64,000 bases of DNA from Streptococcus canis (GTDB lineage Bacteria > Bacillota > Bacilli > Lactobacillales > Streptococcaceae): NCBI RefSeq assembly GCF_900636575.1, contig NZ_LR134293.1, forward strand, positions 62,001 to 126,000, written 5' to 3'. A model generated the notes under the pieces. That model did not search any database. It was given only the letters and a program-made list of their open reading frames with translations, and had not been told where the DNA came from. Made by a program: the position numbers and the translations under genes. This document shows, piece by piece, positions 46,101 through 54,102 of the stretch (its first letter is position 1; each line of letters opens with the position of its first letter).

Positions 46101-48111
46101 TTTTGGTGATGGGATTGATGTGTACTTGAGCATTACTCATCAGAAGATTTTTAACAAGATCAGCTATCTGTTCTTGTGGTAAGTCAGGCTTAAGTTGCTG
46201 GAGATATTGCTTCACCAAAAGACTAGCACCTGCAATTTGAGGAGACGCCATGCTGGTTCCTGTCTGATTACCATAGTGGTTATCATTATAAGTTGAATAA
46301 ATATCTCCACCAGGCGCTGTAATATCAGGTTTCAAGTAGCCATCAGAGGTTAGTCCCCAGTTTGAAAAATGGTTCATTTCATTCCCTTTTTGACTAAGCG
46401 CTTTGGACAAGCTGCTGTCAAAAACTAAACTTCCACTTCCATCACCATGCAAGACTGACATAGCCTTCCCAAATTCATGGGAAATAAAAGCTGATGGTAA
46501 TACCATTCCAGTACTACTGAGACGCATAGTTCGATTTGCCTGACCAGGAATATTGTTAAAAATAAGAACTCCTAAAGCCCCATGTTTTTTGGCTTGAGCA
46601 ATCATGTCATCGAAGGACTTTTTCGGATCACGTTCGATTAACACCACTTTACCTTCGACATTCTTGGCCTTATAACCGGCCTCAGTGAGATCCTTAACAT
46701 AGATATATTGATATGGTTTATCATAACCTAGACTATCCTTGATGTCCTTAAAGTCAACTGATTCTGAATAAATAGCTTTGCCATTATTTAAATCAGCACG
46801 GTTTTCCAAGCCCTCGACAGTCATTAGCCGTTCAAAAATCCATTTATTATTAATAGCTGCAACAGATGTTGGAGGACGACCTGTCGATGGAGAGCCAACC
46901 AAACCATAATCGGGGTTGGTTACAAAAGGATCGTCATGGTCAGAGCCAAAGGCACGCTCATTTCCAGCGGCTACTACAACGGATACTCCAGCCTGTCTAG
47001 CTTTTTCAATAGCTATCATCAAGGGGTGATTCCCATTGAGATGAGAACCGTTCGCTGACCCAAGGCTAAGGTTAATCACATCCGCTCCTAGGGCAACTGC
47101 ATCTTCGATGGCTTTAACAAAAAGAGAATCTCCTGTTCCAGTAAGATCACTAGCAAAGACCCGCATAAACATTACTTGAGCTTCTGGCGCAATACCCAAG
47201 AAACGTTCTCCGACAGCTGCTGGTTCGATTCCATTTCCAGTTGCAATTCCCGTAACATGCATTCCGTGAGACTCGTATTTGCTATCATCGTCTATTTCTG
47301 GCCAATCAATCTCAAAAACACCCGGAATGTCTTCTATCTTAATTACAGTTTCTTTTGGTGCCTCAACTGCTTGAGGGCGGTAGCGTTTTGATGTGTTGAG
47401 TCTTTGAACGTCAACGGTAATGTCAAAGTCCTCTAAACTCTCCTCAAAATCAAACTTAACCTCTTTGACTTTCTCATTATTTTCCACATAGTTATGGGCA
47501 AAAATAACCTTATCATTTACCCAACTCCCATAGTGAATGCCAGCAGTTTTTTGACGCCTGGCCATCTCTTCTTTTGACTTTACCTTAGCTAACGATAAAT
47601 CCGTAATACGCATGGCTTGATGACTGGCATCAATACCAGTATCGATAATAGCAATAACCTTGCCCTGACCTTTGAAACCTTTATCCCAGGCTCCCTTTGT
47701 TTTAACCCAATCATGAATATCCATGTTGACTGGCGGCAAGGCTTTAGACTGACCAGAAGCTACTGCTTGACCAGTACTCTTATCCGAGCTACTATCTATT
47801 ACTATTGCCTCTGCTGGCAGCCTGTCTGCTTCTTTATCGTCTTCTTTTATGGCTATGGCTGTTTCCGCAGGCGATTGAGCATCTGCGGTCTGTAGGTCAA
47901 GACTTATACTCATTTCAGACAGGGTTTGAACTTCTTGTGAACTTGCCTGTCCGTCTGATTGCACCATGTGCGGGACAGGTTTGTTGTTGTCACCAGAAAC
48001 CTGTTCCTCGGCTGCTACTGTGGTCGTTGCCATCAAGAAAACACTTCCGATCAAAACCGAAACTGTTCCCGATTTGTATTTTCTAAGTGAAAAGCGTTGC
48101 TTTTTCTCCAC
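43135..48111 (-). CDS. SpyCEP/ScpC-like cell-envelope serine protease (interleukin-8 protease family)
   Basis: A 1658-residue wall-anchored subtilase, close in length to S. pyogenes SpyCEP (about 1647). The start is GTG after TAGGAGGAAATCAA. It has a signal peptide with the YSIRK-like SLRKYKSGTVSVLIGS (8-23), then a pro-region. The S8 catalytic domain has Asp157 (IIDTGID), His282 (ESHGMH), Asn384 (AAGNE) and Ser620 (GTSMAS), with an inserted PA domain. Fn3-like domains (Fn1/2) follow, then the sorting signal LPRTG (about 1623-1627), helix and RKK tail. SpyCEP cleaves CXCL8 and related chemokines to block neutrophil recruitment. The pro-region (30-125) differs strongly from the SpyCEP I remember, while the catalytic core is similar. 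Confidence 0.92.
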   Translation of the reverse strand: MEKKQRFSLRKYKSGTVSVLIGSVFLMATTTVAAEEQVSGDNNKPVPHMVQSDGQASSQEVQTLSEMSISLDLQTADAQSPAETAIAIKEDDKEADRLPAEAIVIDSSSDKSTGQAVASGQSKALPPVNMDIHDWVKTKGAWDKGFKGQGKVIAIIDTGIDASHQAMRITDLSLAKVKSKEEMARRQKTAGIHYGSWVNDKVIFAHNYVENNEKVKEVKFDFEESLEDFDITVDVQRLNTSKRYRPQAVEAPKETVIKIEDIPGVFEIDWPEIDDDSKYESHGMHVTGIATGNGIEPAAVGERFLGIAPEAQVMFMRVFASDLTGTGDSLFVKAIEDAVALGADVINLSLGSANGSHLNGNHPLMIAIEKARQAGVSVVVAAGNERAFGSDHDDPFVTNPDYGLVGSPSTGRPPTSVAAINNKWIFERLMTVEGLENRADLNNGKAIYSESVDFKDIKDSLGYDKPYQYIYVKDLTEAGYKAKNVEGKVVLIERDPKKSFDDMIAQAKKHGALGVLIFNNIPGQANRTMRLSSTGMVLPSAFISHEFGKAMSVLHGDGSGSLVFDSSLSKALSQKGNEMNHFSNWGLTSDGYLKPDITAPGGDIYSTYNDNHYGNQTGTSMASPQIAGASLLVKQYLQQLKPDLPQEQIADLVKNLLMSNAQVHINPITKTTTSPRQQGAGLLNIEAAVSSGLYVTGKDNYGSISLGNVTDTISFEVTVHNLSQETKSLRYETELLTDAIDSKEGRFTLSSRSLKTYQGDIVDIPANGQKTVTIQLDASAFAEELSKQMPNGYYLEGFVRFVDSKNKQHNQINIPFVGFKGAFENLAVVEESIYQLKAQGKKGFYFDESGPKDDIYVGKHFTGLVTLGAETNVSTATVSDNGLHTLGTFRNQEGKFILAKNSQGQPVLAISPNGDNNQDFAAFKGVFLRKYQGLKASVYLASDAAHKEPLWVSPKTFKGDKNFNSDIRFAKSTTLLETEFEGKSLTGAELPDGYYHYVVSYYPDVVGAKRQEMTFELILDRQKPVLGQATFDPATNRFKPSVLEDRGQSGVLRNSVFYLDTKDGKPYTITINDGYKYVSVADNKQFVPRQADGSFILPIDKVALDDFYYMVEDFAGNRAIAKLGDHLPESLEQEVMTFNLTEGNYQTKKVYDDQLEMAVTDTGLVTNQAHLAVTHRNRPQSHLVKLNHELFISPNGDGNKDFVAFKGVPNKNYQDLQVTVFAKDDQKRSQPIWFSQLGANVSDSESTAWHGVTAGGAKVRSGEYQYVINYRDENGTAHEETHIVTVSYHKPILTQGRFHTVKDVEYFTPSKPQAISTSGIAREEVFYLISKNGRNFNVTEDKHTVIVSDNKVFLPKNEDGSYTIPKIEGVAAANFYYLVEDKAGNVSFTTLPNLREVGQDKGVLSLALDLPILEEKFPTRFTYLVRDADGKPIETLDYFNNSANSLILPFGHYTVELLTYDTNLLELQSDKVLPFTLTAENDFQHIDFKMTKLASGQVTVHFDNLLPAGSQVSLRAPQGHLIPLNQSLYVPRAYGKMVQAGTYELVVSLPKGYHIDGETKVLVQQNDVHELAVRLVPDSAHLAVSPAEKDMSALANIGSDYFALPTMADHVESRAKSAGVAQLPRTGDKTMVKWSAFGFLILTLSYLFSRKKDLSSTD

Positions 48112-48190
48112 TTGATTTCCTCCTAAATTGGATTAAATGAAAGTATTTTTCGTTAATGAATACCTCATTTTTTATTAATTATATTTGGTT

Positions 48191-48219
48191 ATTTAACCAT
48201 ATTTTTCAGAGAAAATCAA
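48191..48219 (-). promoter_or_regulatory. Promoter of the SpyCEP-like gene
   Basis: On the minus strand, -35 TTGATT (48214-48219), 17-base spacer ending TGG, -10 TTAAAT (48191-48196). Several ATTAAA/ATTAAT-like sequences lie around it, the type of site CovR binds in S. pyogenes, where spyCEP is CovRS-repressed; direct control here is inferred. Confidence 0.5.
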
Positions 48220-48321
48220 TCCCTGATCTTAATCATGTAAGAAATTTAACTTTTTAATCAATAACTCTAATTCTCTAAAAATGAAGAATTTGAGAGCCCT
48301 GCCTTTCATTCGTCACAAATC

Positions 48322-48360
48322 AAAAAACGCCGCTTACCATTTCAGGGTAAGCGAAGTTTT
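48322..48360 (-). terminator. Terminator of lctO
   Basis: On the minus strand, stem CGCTTACC/GGTAAGCG with flanking AAACTT/cGTTTT, loop CTGAAAT, then TTTTTT; 22 bases after the stop. Confidence 0.9.
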
Positions 48361-48382
48361 CTGATTTTAACAAGCTGATGAC

Positions 48383-49564
48383 TTAGTCCAAGCGAAGAGC
48401 ATTTTGGTCAAATGGGATAGAAGAATCATATGGGTTGTGGCGTAGAGTGAAGTTTTTAATGTCTTCAATCGTTTGTGTTCCAGCAAGCTGCATGACCATC
48501 TTCAACTCGTCGTTTAATTTTTCAAAGACTTGACGAGTACCAATGCTACCTCCCATTGCCAAACCGTAAACAACAGGACGACCTAGAGCAACAAGGTCTG
48601 CCCCTGAGGCAATAGCTTTGAAGACATGTTGACCACGACGAATACCTGAATCAAAGACAATCGGAACACGTTTGTCAACTGTTTCAGCTACTTCTTGTAA
48701 GGAGTCAAAAGCAGCTGGCCCACCGTCCAACTGACGACCACCGTGATTGGTTACCCAGATACCTGATGCTCCTGCATCCAACGCACGTAAAGTATCCTCG
48801 GCACATTGAGGCCCTTTGACGTAAACAGGCAAGCCAGAGTATTGGACGATGTATTCAACATCTTTTGGTGTGAGGGCTTGTTTGGCTGATTTATAAACAT
48901 AATCCATGGTTTTCCCAGCTCCATCAGGTAGGTATTCTTGAACAATTGGCATACCTACTGGAAAAACAAAGCCGTTACGTTTATCCACTTCACGGTTGCC
49001 TCCCACTGTTGCATCAGCAGTAAGAACAATGGCCTTATAACCTTCAGCTTTAACACGGTCCATGATGTTACGGTTAATCCCATCATCTTTACTGTAATAG
49101 AATTGGAACCAGTGCGGTGTCCCATTTAAAGCAGCACTAATCTCTGGGAGGTCAGTGGTTGAATAAGAACTTGTGGTATAGATGGTACCAAACTCACTAA
49201 CCCCTTTAGCTGATGCAACTTCACCTTGCTCATTAGCCAATTTATGAGCTGCAACAGGAGCTAGAATAAGGGGAGAGGTTAATCGATCACCATCAAAGGT
49301 GATCTCTGTTGATGGATTTTCAACCCCTTTAAGAGAATGTGGAACAATCAATTTGTGGTTAAAGGAACGAATATTTTCATGAAGGGTGAAGGTATCTCCT
49401 GCACCACTTGCAATATATCCAAAGGCCCCTTTAGGAATGACCTGTTGAGCCATTTTTTCTAAATCAAAAACGTTAATAAAGTCTACGTTTCCTTCAGCGC
49501 TACTCGTTTTGAAATCCATAACGAAGTCTGTTGTGTCTTCTGTAACGACTGTTCTTTGTGCCAT
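48383..49564 (-). CDS. lctO: L-lactate oxidase
   Basis: A 393-residue FMN-dependent alpha-hydroxy-acid oxidase. The family active-site signature SGIWVTNHGGRQLDGGP with the catalytic His, and SGIRRGQHVFKAIASGADLVALGRP for FMN phosphate binding, are intact. It turns L-lactate and O2 into pyruvate and H2O2, which lets streptococci kill competitors and re-use lactate. Carries a strong promoter and a perfect cre site. Upstream lies a decayed lactate permease gene. Confidence 0.95.
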   Translation of the reverse strand: MAQRTVVTEDTTDFVMDFKTSSAEGNVDFINVFDLEKMAQQVIPKGAFGYIASGAGDTFTLHENIRSFNHKLIVPHSLKGVENPSTEITFDGDRLTSPLILAPVAAHKLANEQGEVASAKGVSEFGTIYTTSSYSTTDLPEISAALNGTPHWFQFYYSKDDGINRNIMDRVKAEGYKAIVLTADATVGGNREVDKRNGFVFPVGMPIVQEYLPDGAGKTMDYVYKSAKQALTPKDVEYIVQYSGLPVYVKGPQCAEDTLRALDAGASGIWVTNHGGRQLDGGPAAFDSLQEVAETVDKRVPIVFDSGIRRGQHVFKAIASGADLVALGRPVVYGLAMGGSIGTRQVFEKLNDELKMVMQLAGTQTIEDIKNFTLRHNPYDSSIPFDQNALRLD

Positions 49565-49592
49565 TTATATTCTCCTATGATATTTAATGATT

Positions 49593-49607
49593 TGTTAGCG
49601 CTTACAA
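49593..49607. promoter_or_regulatory. cre site (CcpA operator) of lctO
   Basis: On the minus strand, TTGTAAGCGCTAACA fits the cre consensus WTGNAANCGNWNNCW at every position. It starts about 12 bases after the -10 box, inside the transcribed leader, suited to repression by CcpA when glucose is plentiful. Confidence 0.85.
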
Positions 49608-49618
49608 ATTGTATCTAA

Positions 49619-49647
49619 ATTATATTAGAATGTCTTTCGACTGTCAA
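49619..49647 (-). promoter_or_regulatory. lctO promoter, consensus sigma-A
   Basis: On the minus strand, -35 TTGACA (49642-49647), 17-base spacer, -10 TATAAT (49619-49624): a perfect match to the consensus. Confidence 0.9.
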
Positions 49648-49706
49648 AGTATATGCTCACACATTTTTTAGTTTTTTAATAAAGACTTTAGCTGTAGCTT
49701 TTTTAG

Positions 49707-50700
49707 CTAGAGATAACCTAACACTTTCCCCATAATAAAGACTACTAAGCAAGTTAGTAGGATATAAAGGAAACAGAACTTAATCATCTCTTTTAGTAGC
49801 CGTCCTTCTTGGCCTTCCAAACCAATAGCTACTGCAGCAACAGCAATACTTTGAGGAGAAATCATTTTCCCTGCGGTTGCTCCTGACATATTAGCAGCTG
49901 CTAGCCAGGAAGGGGTCATCGTAAGATTGCTTGCCGCCTTGACTTGTAATTCTCCAAATAAAACATTGGCAGAGGTGTCACTTCCTGTAATAAAGGTTCC
50001 AAGCGAACCAATAATGGGAGCAATAAAAGGATAAAAGCACCCGTCACAGCTACTAAACTAACTGCGATGGTTCCAAAGTCATGCCACTGTAACTCATGAC
50101 TTTGGATAGAGTAACAATGGAAACCACTGTTACCATAGTCTTGGTCAACTGTTTGAGACTCTTTCCGAAAATACGACCAATTTGACCGAGTGTCATGCCC
50201 TGACCCAATCCTGCTAAGATTGTAGTTAAGATAATCATGGTTGCTGGGGAAGTTAACCAGTTAATCCTATAGGGCTTAGCATGGTCGCCCGTTTAAATGG
50301 AAAAAATAGTCGATACTTTTTGCCAAAGATTGATTAAGCGCAGGGAACAAGGATGATGTCAAGATAATAAAGGTAAAGACAAGAAGAAATGATAAGGAAG
50401 CCATAACGCCTTCTTTTACTGTTGCAGACTGAGCATTATCTGCAACAATGCTCTCTTTTCTTCCAATTTTAACCATATCTGCTAAGGCTCAAGGAAGGCG
50501 AATACCCATGATAGGATTTTGCTTAAGCTAGGCTAGGAGAGAACTCAATACTATCAAAAGACAGACAAGTCCTGCTATTGGATTGAATAGATTAGGGGTT
50601 ACAAAGCCAGCCGAGGTTAATAAAATAGCTGTCTGCACCACCAGACACAAACTAGGCAGCAGCCAATAGATGAGGTATAAGGCAGGGGCTTTCTGGGCAG
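49707..50700 (-). pseudogene. L-lactate permease (LctP/LldP) pseudogene
   Basis: The C-terminal two-thirds of a lactate permease is visible in broken pieces: LPSLCLVVQTAILLTSAGFV (about 50590-50660), VKIGRKESIVADNAQSATVKEGVMASLSFL (50380-50476), then GQGMTLGQIGRIFGKSLKQL with YSGMTLEPSQ, and the C terminus AAANMSGATAGKMISPQSIAVA (49707-49919). At least three frameshifts or stops separate them. The N-terminal part is missing where the group II intron relic begins. It would have imported lactate for LctO. Confidence 0.85.
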
Positions 50701-50985
50701 TTATGGATTTCTTAATTCCAATAAATAAAGTAACTAGATGGATAGCTGATAAAGTTTCAGGCTGGGAAGACCACTACCAATTTGTAGCACAGAAGTCAGT
50801 TTTAAAGCGTGCCATATCAAAACCAGTCCTCACTGCACGAGGACTGGTTTCATACTTAGATTATTATTTAGAACGACATGCGTTAAAGATTAGTTGAACC
50901 GCCGTATGCCAAACGGCACGTACGGTGGTGTGAGAGGGGCTAGAAGTTGACCTCTACTCGATTTTCAGCTTGTCACTATTATCCT
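50701..50985 (+). mobile_element. 3' relic of a group II intron
   Basis: A plus-strand frame ends KPVLTARGLVSYLDYYLERHALKIS-stop at 50897, resembling the extreme C terminus of a group II intron-encoded protein. It is followed by a domain-V-like hairpin, stem ACCGCCGTA/TACGGTGGT with tip GCC-AAAC-GGC (50899-50930), and by GTGTGAGAGGGG...CCTCTACTCGATT, typical of intron 3' ends. Most of the intron, including the reverse transcriptase, is gone. It abuts the lctP remnant, so it probably inserted in or beside that gene. Confidence 0.6.
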
Positions 50986-51110
50986 TGGTATTTTTCATTA
51001 TAACAATCGCCCCTTACTTTCTCAACTAAAGTTTAAAACTCCAAAAGTCGCCACTCACTTCTTTTTTTGTTACAATAAAAGTAAGATTATCTGTTAGAAA
51101 GAGAAACTCA

Positions 51111-51938
51111 ATGAAACTTATCTCATGGAACATTGATTCCTTAAACGCTGCCCTCACAGGAGAATCTCCTCGTGCCCTTCTATCACGCGCTGTTTTAGAC
51201 ACTTTAGTCGCTCAAGATGCGGATATTATTGCTATCCAAGAAACCAAATTATCTGCTAAGGGTCCTACCAAAAAACATATCGAGACCTTACTTGGTTATT
51301 TTCCAGACTATTTACATGTTTGGCGTTCTTCAGTAGAGCCTGCTCGAAAAGGCTACGCGGGAACCATGTTCCTTTACAAAAACACGCTAAACCCTGTCGT
51401 TACCTTTCCAGAAATTGGTGCCCCAACAACAATGGATGCCGAGGGCCGTATTATTACCCTAGAATTTGAAGAGTTTTTCGTCACACAGGTTTACACTCCT
51501 AATGCCGGCGATGGCCTTAGACGTTTAGAAGACCGTCAAATCTGGGACCAAAAATACGCTGATTACTTAGCTGAACTTGATGCCCAAAAGCCTGTTTTGG
51601 CCACGGGAGATTACAACGTTGCCCACAAAGAGATTGACTTGGCAAACCCTAGTAGCAATCGACGCTCACCCGGTTTTACCGATGAAGAGCGTCAAGGCTT
51701 TACTAACCTATTGGCAAGAGGATTTACAGATACCTTCCGTCAATTGCACGGAGATATTCCCAATGTTTATACCTGGTGGGCGCAACGTAGCAAAACCAGC
51801 AAAATCAACAATACCGGTTGGAGAATTGACTATTGGTTAACGTCAAACCGACTTGTGGATAAGATTAACCGTTCTGAAATGATTTCTTCTGGAGAGCGCC
51901 AAGACCATACACCAATCCTCTTGGATATTGACTTATAA
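51111..51938 (+). CDS. exoA: Exodeoxyribonuclease III (ExoA/Xth)
   Basis: A 275-residue AP endonuclease/exonuclease III. Visible active-site elements: SWNIDSLN at the start, IQETKLS (Glu44), GDYNVAHKEIDLANP and the C-terminal RIDYWL and RQDHTPILLD. It nicks at abasic sites and trims 3' ends in base excision repair. A TACAAT -10 box lies about 25 bases before the ribosome binding site (GAAAGAGAA). Its terminator appears to have been duplicated by the repeat element inserted behind it. Confidence 0.95.
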   Translation: MKLISWNIDSLNAALTGESPRALLSRAVLDTLVAQDADIIAIQETKLSAKGPTKKHIETLLGYFPDYLHVWRSSVEPARKGYAGTMFLYKNTLNPVVTFPEIGAPTTMDAEGRIITLEFEEFFVTQVYTPNAGDGLRRLEDRQIWDQKYADYLAELDAQKPVLATGDYNVAHKEIDLANPSSNRRSPGFTDEERQGFTNLLARGFTDTFRQLHGDIPNVYTWWAQRSKTSKINNTGWRIDYWLTSNRLVDKINRSEMISSGERQDHTPILLDIDL

Positions 51939-51974
51939 TGTCACCTAAAGTACCCTGACAACTCAACTAAAGAA

Positions 51975-51994
51975 AAGGAAGGATTCCTTTCTTT
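51975..51994. repeat. Left flanking terminator-like copy at element 2
   Basis: AAGGAAGGATTCCTTTCTTT, a short hairpin with T-rich 3' side, 37 bases after the exoA stop. It matches most of 52168-52187 with two small shifts and abuts the 173-bp element. Confidence 0.65.
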
Positions 51995-52167
51995 CAGAAC
52001 GTAGGCAAACTCTATTTTTAGAAGCTGTCAATGACAATCGTTTAATGATTATGATGTCAACTAACTCTTGAAATACTCATGTTACGTGTTTCAGGAGTTT
52101 TTCGTTTTTAGAAAAGCAAAAACAGATTGAAGAAAACGTCCATTTGGGACAATTTTTCTTCAATCTG
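51995..52167 (+). mobile_element. 173-bp MITE-like element, copy 2
   Basis: Begins CAGAACGTAG and ends CTTCAATCTG, the same ends and the same length as 1336-1508 in the opposite orientation. Conserved blocks include GTCAATGA...TTTAATGATTATGATGTCAA. It carries two hairpins: ACTCTTGAAA/TTTCAGGAGT followed by TTTT, and a near-perfect 40-base inverted repeat at the right end. The inner loop of the last hairpin is inverted relative to copy 1. Confidence 0.65.
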
Positions 52168-52187
52168 AGAAGGATTTCCTTCTTTTT
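52168..52187. repeat. Right flanking terminator-like copy at element 2
   Basis: AGAAGGATTTCCTTCTTTTT with GAAGGA/TCCTTC stem and a T run: a plausible intrinsic terminator for exoA, nearly repeating 51975-51994. Confidence 0.65.
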
Positions 52188-52200
52188 TTGTATCTAAGAC

Positions 52201-52229
52201 TTGACATGGAACGCGTTCCATCCTTTATA
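52201..52229 (+). promoter_or_regulatory. Promoter and LacI-type operator of the HAD-LacI operon
   Basis: -35 TTGACA (52201-52206) and a probable -10 TTTATA (52224-52229), 17 bases apart. The spacer is almost filled by the perfect palindrome TGGAACGCGTTCCA (52207-52220), with central CG as in LacI-family operators. The operon encodes a LacI regulator, so autorepression is likely. Confidence 0.75.
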
Positions 52230-52264
52230 CTTGACCCATATCATGCGTAAAGGAGACAATGATT

Positions 52265-53074
52265 ATGCAAAAACACCTTTTTTTAGATATGGACGGTACA
52301 CTCTTGAATCGTCATGGGCATGTCACCCCCTCAAATGCTGCACGCATAAAAAAAGCACAGCTGCCAATCACCCTCGTTTCAGCACGTGCTCCTTTCGAAA
52401 TGAAAGAAGCTATTGATGCCCTTGACCTTACTGGCCCTCAAATTGGATTTAATGGAGGACTGATTTACCAATATCATCAGCATCAACTCGAGACTATTGC
52501 AGAACTTCCTCTACCTGAGCAAGCAGGTCAACTCCTAATTGATTATATTCAACAAACCTATCCTGAACTTAGCCAGTCTTATTATTATAAAGATAAATGG
52601 TTAAGCTTCAAAAAAGATGATGGCGTTGATTACGAAAGCCAATTAACGCTGCTTGAGCCTGAATTAGTCCCTTTAAACAGCTACCTTTCTCCAACAGAGC
52701 CTATTTTTAAAATCATGTTAATAACATTTGATGATTTAGAAATGCAAACTCTCAAGGAAAATTTGTTACAATTACAGTTAGAGGGAGTTAGTATTCAACA
52801 ATCTGGCTCTTATTATCTAGAAATAACACATCAAGAAGCGGTTAAGTCACGAGGAATCGACTATATAATGACTACTCTCAAACTTCCAAAGGAAGCAACA
52901 GTTGCCTTTGGAGATGGGCATAACGATTTGCCAATGTTTGCTAAAGTTGGTACGTCTATCGCCATGGCCAATGCACATCTTGATGTTCTCAAACAAGCAA
53001 CTTTCGTGACAACCACAAATGACCAAGATGGGGTGGCTTACGGCATTTGGAAGTATGTGAAAGGACACCAATGA
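52265..53074 (+). CDS. Cof-type HAD-superfamily phosphatase
   Basis: A 269-residue protein; start at MQKHLFLDMDGTLL because AAAGGAG lies nine bases upstream (an ATG two codons earlier is too close). HAD motif I DMDGTLLNRHG, and motif IV FGDGHNDLPMFAKVG near the C terminus, with a type IIB cap between. Cof-like enzymes dephosphorylate sugar phosphates or related metabolites. Coupled by an ATGA overlap to the LacI regulator. Confidence 0.92.
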   Translation: MQKHLFLDMDGTLLNRHGHVTPSNAARIKKAQLPITLVSARAPFEMKEAIDALDLTGPQIGFNGGLIYQYHQHQLETIAELPLPEQAGQLLIDYIQQTYPELSQSYYYKDKWLSFKKDDGVDYESQLTLLEPELVPLNSYLSPTEPIFKIMLITFDDLEMQTLKENLLQLQLEGVSIQQSGSYYLEITHQEAVKSRGIDYIMTTLKLPKEATVAFGDGHNDLPMFAKVGTSIAMANAHLDVLKQATFVTTTNDQDGVAYGIWKYVKGHQ

Positions 53075-54006
53075 CAAGTATCCGTGATATCGCTAAATTG
53101 GCTGGGGTAGCTCCATCCACTGTCTCACGTTATCTAAATCAATCAGACTATGTCTCGCAAGAAACTAGCCAGATTATTGCAGCAGTTATTCAACAATTGG
53201 ATTACAGCCCTAATATGACAGCTCGACAATTAAGCACCGGAAAAACCAATCGTATCGGCGTCATCATTCCCCACACTAAGCACCCTTATTTTATCGATAT
53301 TTTTAGGGGCTTGATGGAAGCTGCCTTAGAAAGCCAATACCAACTTCTTTTTCTACCTTCTGATTACAAGCAAGAGATTGAGCGAGACTATCTGGAACAG
53401 CTAAAAGGAAAAGCATTTGATAGTCTTATTTTCACCTCCCGTAAAATCCCTCTAAGGCTTGTAAAAAGGTATGCTGATTACGGTCAAATTGTCCTATTAG
53501 AACACTGCACGTCTAAGAAAATTTCTAGTGTTTCTATTGATCGACATCAGGGTTTACAAGAGTTATTTCAGTGGTTAGCTGGTTATAATGTTGGCAAATG
53601 TGCCCTACTATTTAGTCGAAATAAAGTAACCAGTTCGACTTTCAAGGCTACGCTCTCAGCTTTCAAAGCAAACTTAGGCAATCAACACCCTTATGAAAGC
53701 TTTGGTCAGGTCTCAACCTATGAAGAAGCTTATCAATTAGCGGCTACATTAAGTCAAGATACCAGTTTTGATGCTATTGTTGCAAACGGTGACGATGTTG
53801 CCGCAGGTATCCTGACCTACTATCAAGAACATCAGCTCCAACCTCCTCTTGTTGTCAGCCAAGACAAACAACGTTCTGGTCAATTGTTACACCTTCCAAG
53901 TATCGATAACAACCGTTTTCAATTAGGGAAGCATGCTTTTTCGTTAGCAACTGGGACACGTGTAGCGCACCTAACTCTCCCTTCACAATTTTTCAAAAAT
54001 AGGTAG
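53071..54006 (+). CDS. LacI/GalR-family transcriptional regulator
   Basis: A 311-residue regulator from MTSIRDIAKLAGVAPSTVSRYLN, the classic LacI helix-turn-helix and hinge (about 1-55), followed by a periplasmic-binding-protein-like effector domain starting RIGVIIPHTKHPYFIDIFRG. The C-terminal half resembles sucrose/trehalose-type regulators (VANGDDVAAGILTYYQEH). It shares four bases with the HAD gene and probably binds the palindrome in the operon promoter. Effector unknown, perhaps a sugar phosphate that the HAD enzyme also uses. Confidence 0.92.
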   Translation: MTSIRDIAKLAGVAPSTVSRYLNQSDYVSQETSQIIAAVIQQLDYSPNMTARQLSTGKTNRIGVIIPHTKHPYFIDIFRGLMEAALESQYQLLFLPSDYKQEIERDYLEQLKGKAFDSLIFTSRKIPLRLVKRYADYGQIVLLEHCTSKKISSVSIDRHQGLQELFQWLAGYNVGKCALLFSRNKVTSSTFKATLSAFKANLGNQHPYESFGQVSTYEEAYQLAATLSQDTSFDAIVANGDDVAAGILTYYQEHQLQPPLVVSQDKQRSGQLLHLPSIDNNRFQLGKHAFSLATGTRVAHLTLPSQFFKNR

Positions 54007-54102
54007 TACTCCCCCTATCCTTTTTTAGAGACCTTTTACTTGTTCTTTAGAGAAGGGAAGGGTATAATTATTTATCACTAAATATTAATAATGGAGAGAG
54101 AA

